Positions 5,501 to 6,618 of a DNA stretch of 6,618 nucleotides are shown in pieces. The DNA comes from Planctomycetota bacterium. GTDB taxonomy: Bacteria; Planctomycetota; Planctomycetia; Pirellulales; UBA1268. The stretch spans positions 1-6,618 of the forward strand of contig JAQBZA010000187.1 in NCBI GenBank assembly GCA_027622795.1. The letters are read 5' to 3'. Under the pieces are notes generated by a model. The model had not been told where the DNA came from, searched no databases, and worked only from the letters and a program-made list of their open reading frames with translations. Each line of letters opens with the position of its first letter. Within the stretch, counting starts at the first letter, position 1. The position numbers and the translations under genes are program-made.

Positions 5501-6618
5501 TAGAAATCAGTGAAATGCCTGTCTTCAGCATCGGGCGTGACCGCGGCCGCATGCTTGTCGCCGGGCATCGGAATGCGGGGCGCAGAGGGCAGCTGTCGCG
5601 GCTGCGGGGCAGGTGTCTGGCGGGGCGCTGCGGCCCGCGGGGGCGCGGCGTGGCGGGCCCGGGGGATCAGGGAGCGAAGGTTTTCGACAATGCTCTCGAC
5701 GGCCTCGGCCTGATCGGAGAGGTCGGCCGCGGCGCGGGCGCCCTCGTCGGCGCGGGTGGCATTTTCCTGGGTGACCTGATCGAGCTGGGTCATCGCGGTG
5801 CTGATCTGGCGGATGCCTTGCGACTGCTCGCGGGCGGCCGTGGCGATCTCGGCCACGAGCTGATCGGCAGCCTTGATGCGGTCGGCGATCTCGTTGAGTG
5901 AACCGCCGACGCGGCTGCAGCTGGCCGCCCCTTGGCGGCTGCTCTCGATGGCCGCCTCGATGCGATCGGCAGTCTCCTTGGCCGCGGCGGCACTGCGCTG
6001 GGCAAGCAGCCGCACCTCGTCGGCAACCACGGCGAATCCCGCGCCCGCCTCGCCGGCCCGGGCCGCCTCGACGGCGGCGTTGAGCGCGAGGATGTTGGTC
6101 TGAAAGGCGATCTCATCGATCACTTTATTGATCGTCGAGATTCTCACTCCAGCCGCATCGATCTCCTGCATCGCGGTGACCATCTCGCCAAGCCGGCTCG
6201 CAGCCTCGCCGAACTGATGCTGCTCCTGCTCGACCAGTTCACTGGCCTCCTGCGTTCGCCGCGCGTTGTCTGTGGCCATGCTGCTGGTCTCGCGAGCAGA
6301 GGCCGCGATGTCTTCCAGCGCCGTCACCTGCTCAGTCGCCCCCTGGGCCAGCGACTGGCTCGCCGCCGACACCTGCGTGGCTCCGCTGCCGACATTCTCC
6401 GCAGTCGCCGTGAGCTCTTCGATCGATCGCCGCAGACGTCGGCCGTGGCGGCTAATGCTCAGCCAGGTCAGCAGCACCGTGACTGCCGCGAGAGCGACAA
6501 TCAGTGTCGTGAGCACGGTGGTGCGGGTTCGCAGCGACGCAACCGTCGCTTCGGTTCGCTCGTCGATCATCGCTTCAAACTCGGCAATTGGATCCATGAT
6601 GATCTTCTTGTCGGCGTG
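5500..6618 (-). CDS. Methyl-accepting chemotaxis protein, C-terminal part (N-terminus probably off window)
   Basis: This membrane chemoreceptor carries signals to a CheA-CheW complex. The frame stays open to the right edge (codons for H-A-D-K-K-I-I precede the Met at 6597), so the sensor part is probably upstream; a start at 6597 is possible but has no good ribosome binding site. Counting from that Met: residues 1-26 are the end of a charged, probably periplasmic helix; 27-48 form one transmembrane helix; 50-57 are a basic cytoplasmic collar. The coiled-coil signalling domain runs from about 58 to 311. Methylation-type segments include GATEQVTALEDIAAS (86-100). The hairpin tip is clear at 162-202: QTNILALNAAVEAARAGE, GFAVVADEVR, LAQRS. 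No HAMP domain is seen between the membrane and the coiled coil. Residues 312-365 are a Pro/Ala-rich tail ending in HFTDF, which fits the CheR/CheB docking pentapeptide pattern. The enzymes for its methylation follow in cheR and cheB. Confidence 0.95.
   Translation of the reverse strand, partial: HADKKIIMDPIAEFEAMIDERTEATVASLRTRTTVLTTLIVALAAVTVLLTWLSISRHGRRLRRSIEELTATAENVGSGATQVSAASQSLAQGATEQVTALEDIAASARETSSMATDNARRTQEASELVEQEQHQFGEAASRLGEMVTAMQEIDAAGVRISTINKVIDEIAFQTNILALNAAVEAARAGEAGAGFAVVADEVRLLAQRSAAAAKETADRIEAAIESSRQGAASCSRVGGSLNEIADRIKAADQLVAEIATAAREQSQGIRQISTAMTQLDQVTQENATRADEGARAAADLSDQAEAVESIVENLRSLIPRARHAAPPRAAAPRQTPAPQPRQLPSAPRIPMPGDKHAAAVTPDAEDRHFTDF

Noticed and set aside
5254..5513. 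Small open frames within the repeat region (5254-5463 minus, 5262-5513 plus)
   Set aside because: They run through the repeats, have no recognisable protein character and no start signal.

Overview
The window is GC-rich and gene-dense. It most likely comes from a member of the Planctomycetota. The lineage call rests on the exported HEAT-type protein at the left edge, whose central W-N-P-E and R-L-A-R-D-L-A pattern resembles planctomycete HEAT-repeat proteins as I remember them, on the lack of strong Shine-Dalgarno sequences, and on the general style of the sequence. It is an inference; no marker gene is present.

Layout from left to right: (1) 1-1926, minus strand, a large exported HEAT/alpha-helical repeat protein that ends in a degenerate CheY-like domain and runs off the left edge. 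(2) 1927-2148, a 222-bp divergent intergenic region with one GC palindrome. (3) 2149-3258, plus strand, a response regulator with a phosphorylatable receiver, a signalling-helix linker and a class III adenylate cyclase domain. (4) 3212-4297, minus strand, cheB, the chemoreceptor methylesterase, whose 3' end overlaps the cyclase gene tail-to-tail by 47 bp. (5) 4318-5151, minus strand, cheR, the chemoreceptor methyltransferase, 20 bp upstream of cheB. (6) 5152-5499, a 348-bp non-coding region full of inverted and direct repeats, with a terminator-like hairpin just after the next gene. (7) 5500-6618, minus strand, a methyl-accepting chemotaxis protein (MCP) whose N-terminus is probably cut by the right edge.

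The MCP, CheR and CheB form the receptor and adaptation part of a chemosensory pathway. CheR adds and CheB removes methyl groups on receptor glutamates. The MCP ends in a long Pro-rich tail with a terminal HFTDF that fits the pentapeptide docking pattern, and the CheR beta-loop looks like the docking-competent E. coli type. No cheA, cheW or stand-alone cheY is visible. The only intact, phosphorylatable output regulator in the window is the receiver-cyclase, so a chemosensory pathway that controls cAMP is a reasonable hypothesis. It would depend on a CheA encoded outside the window.
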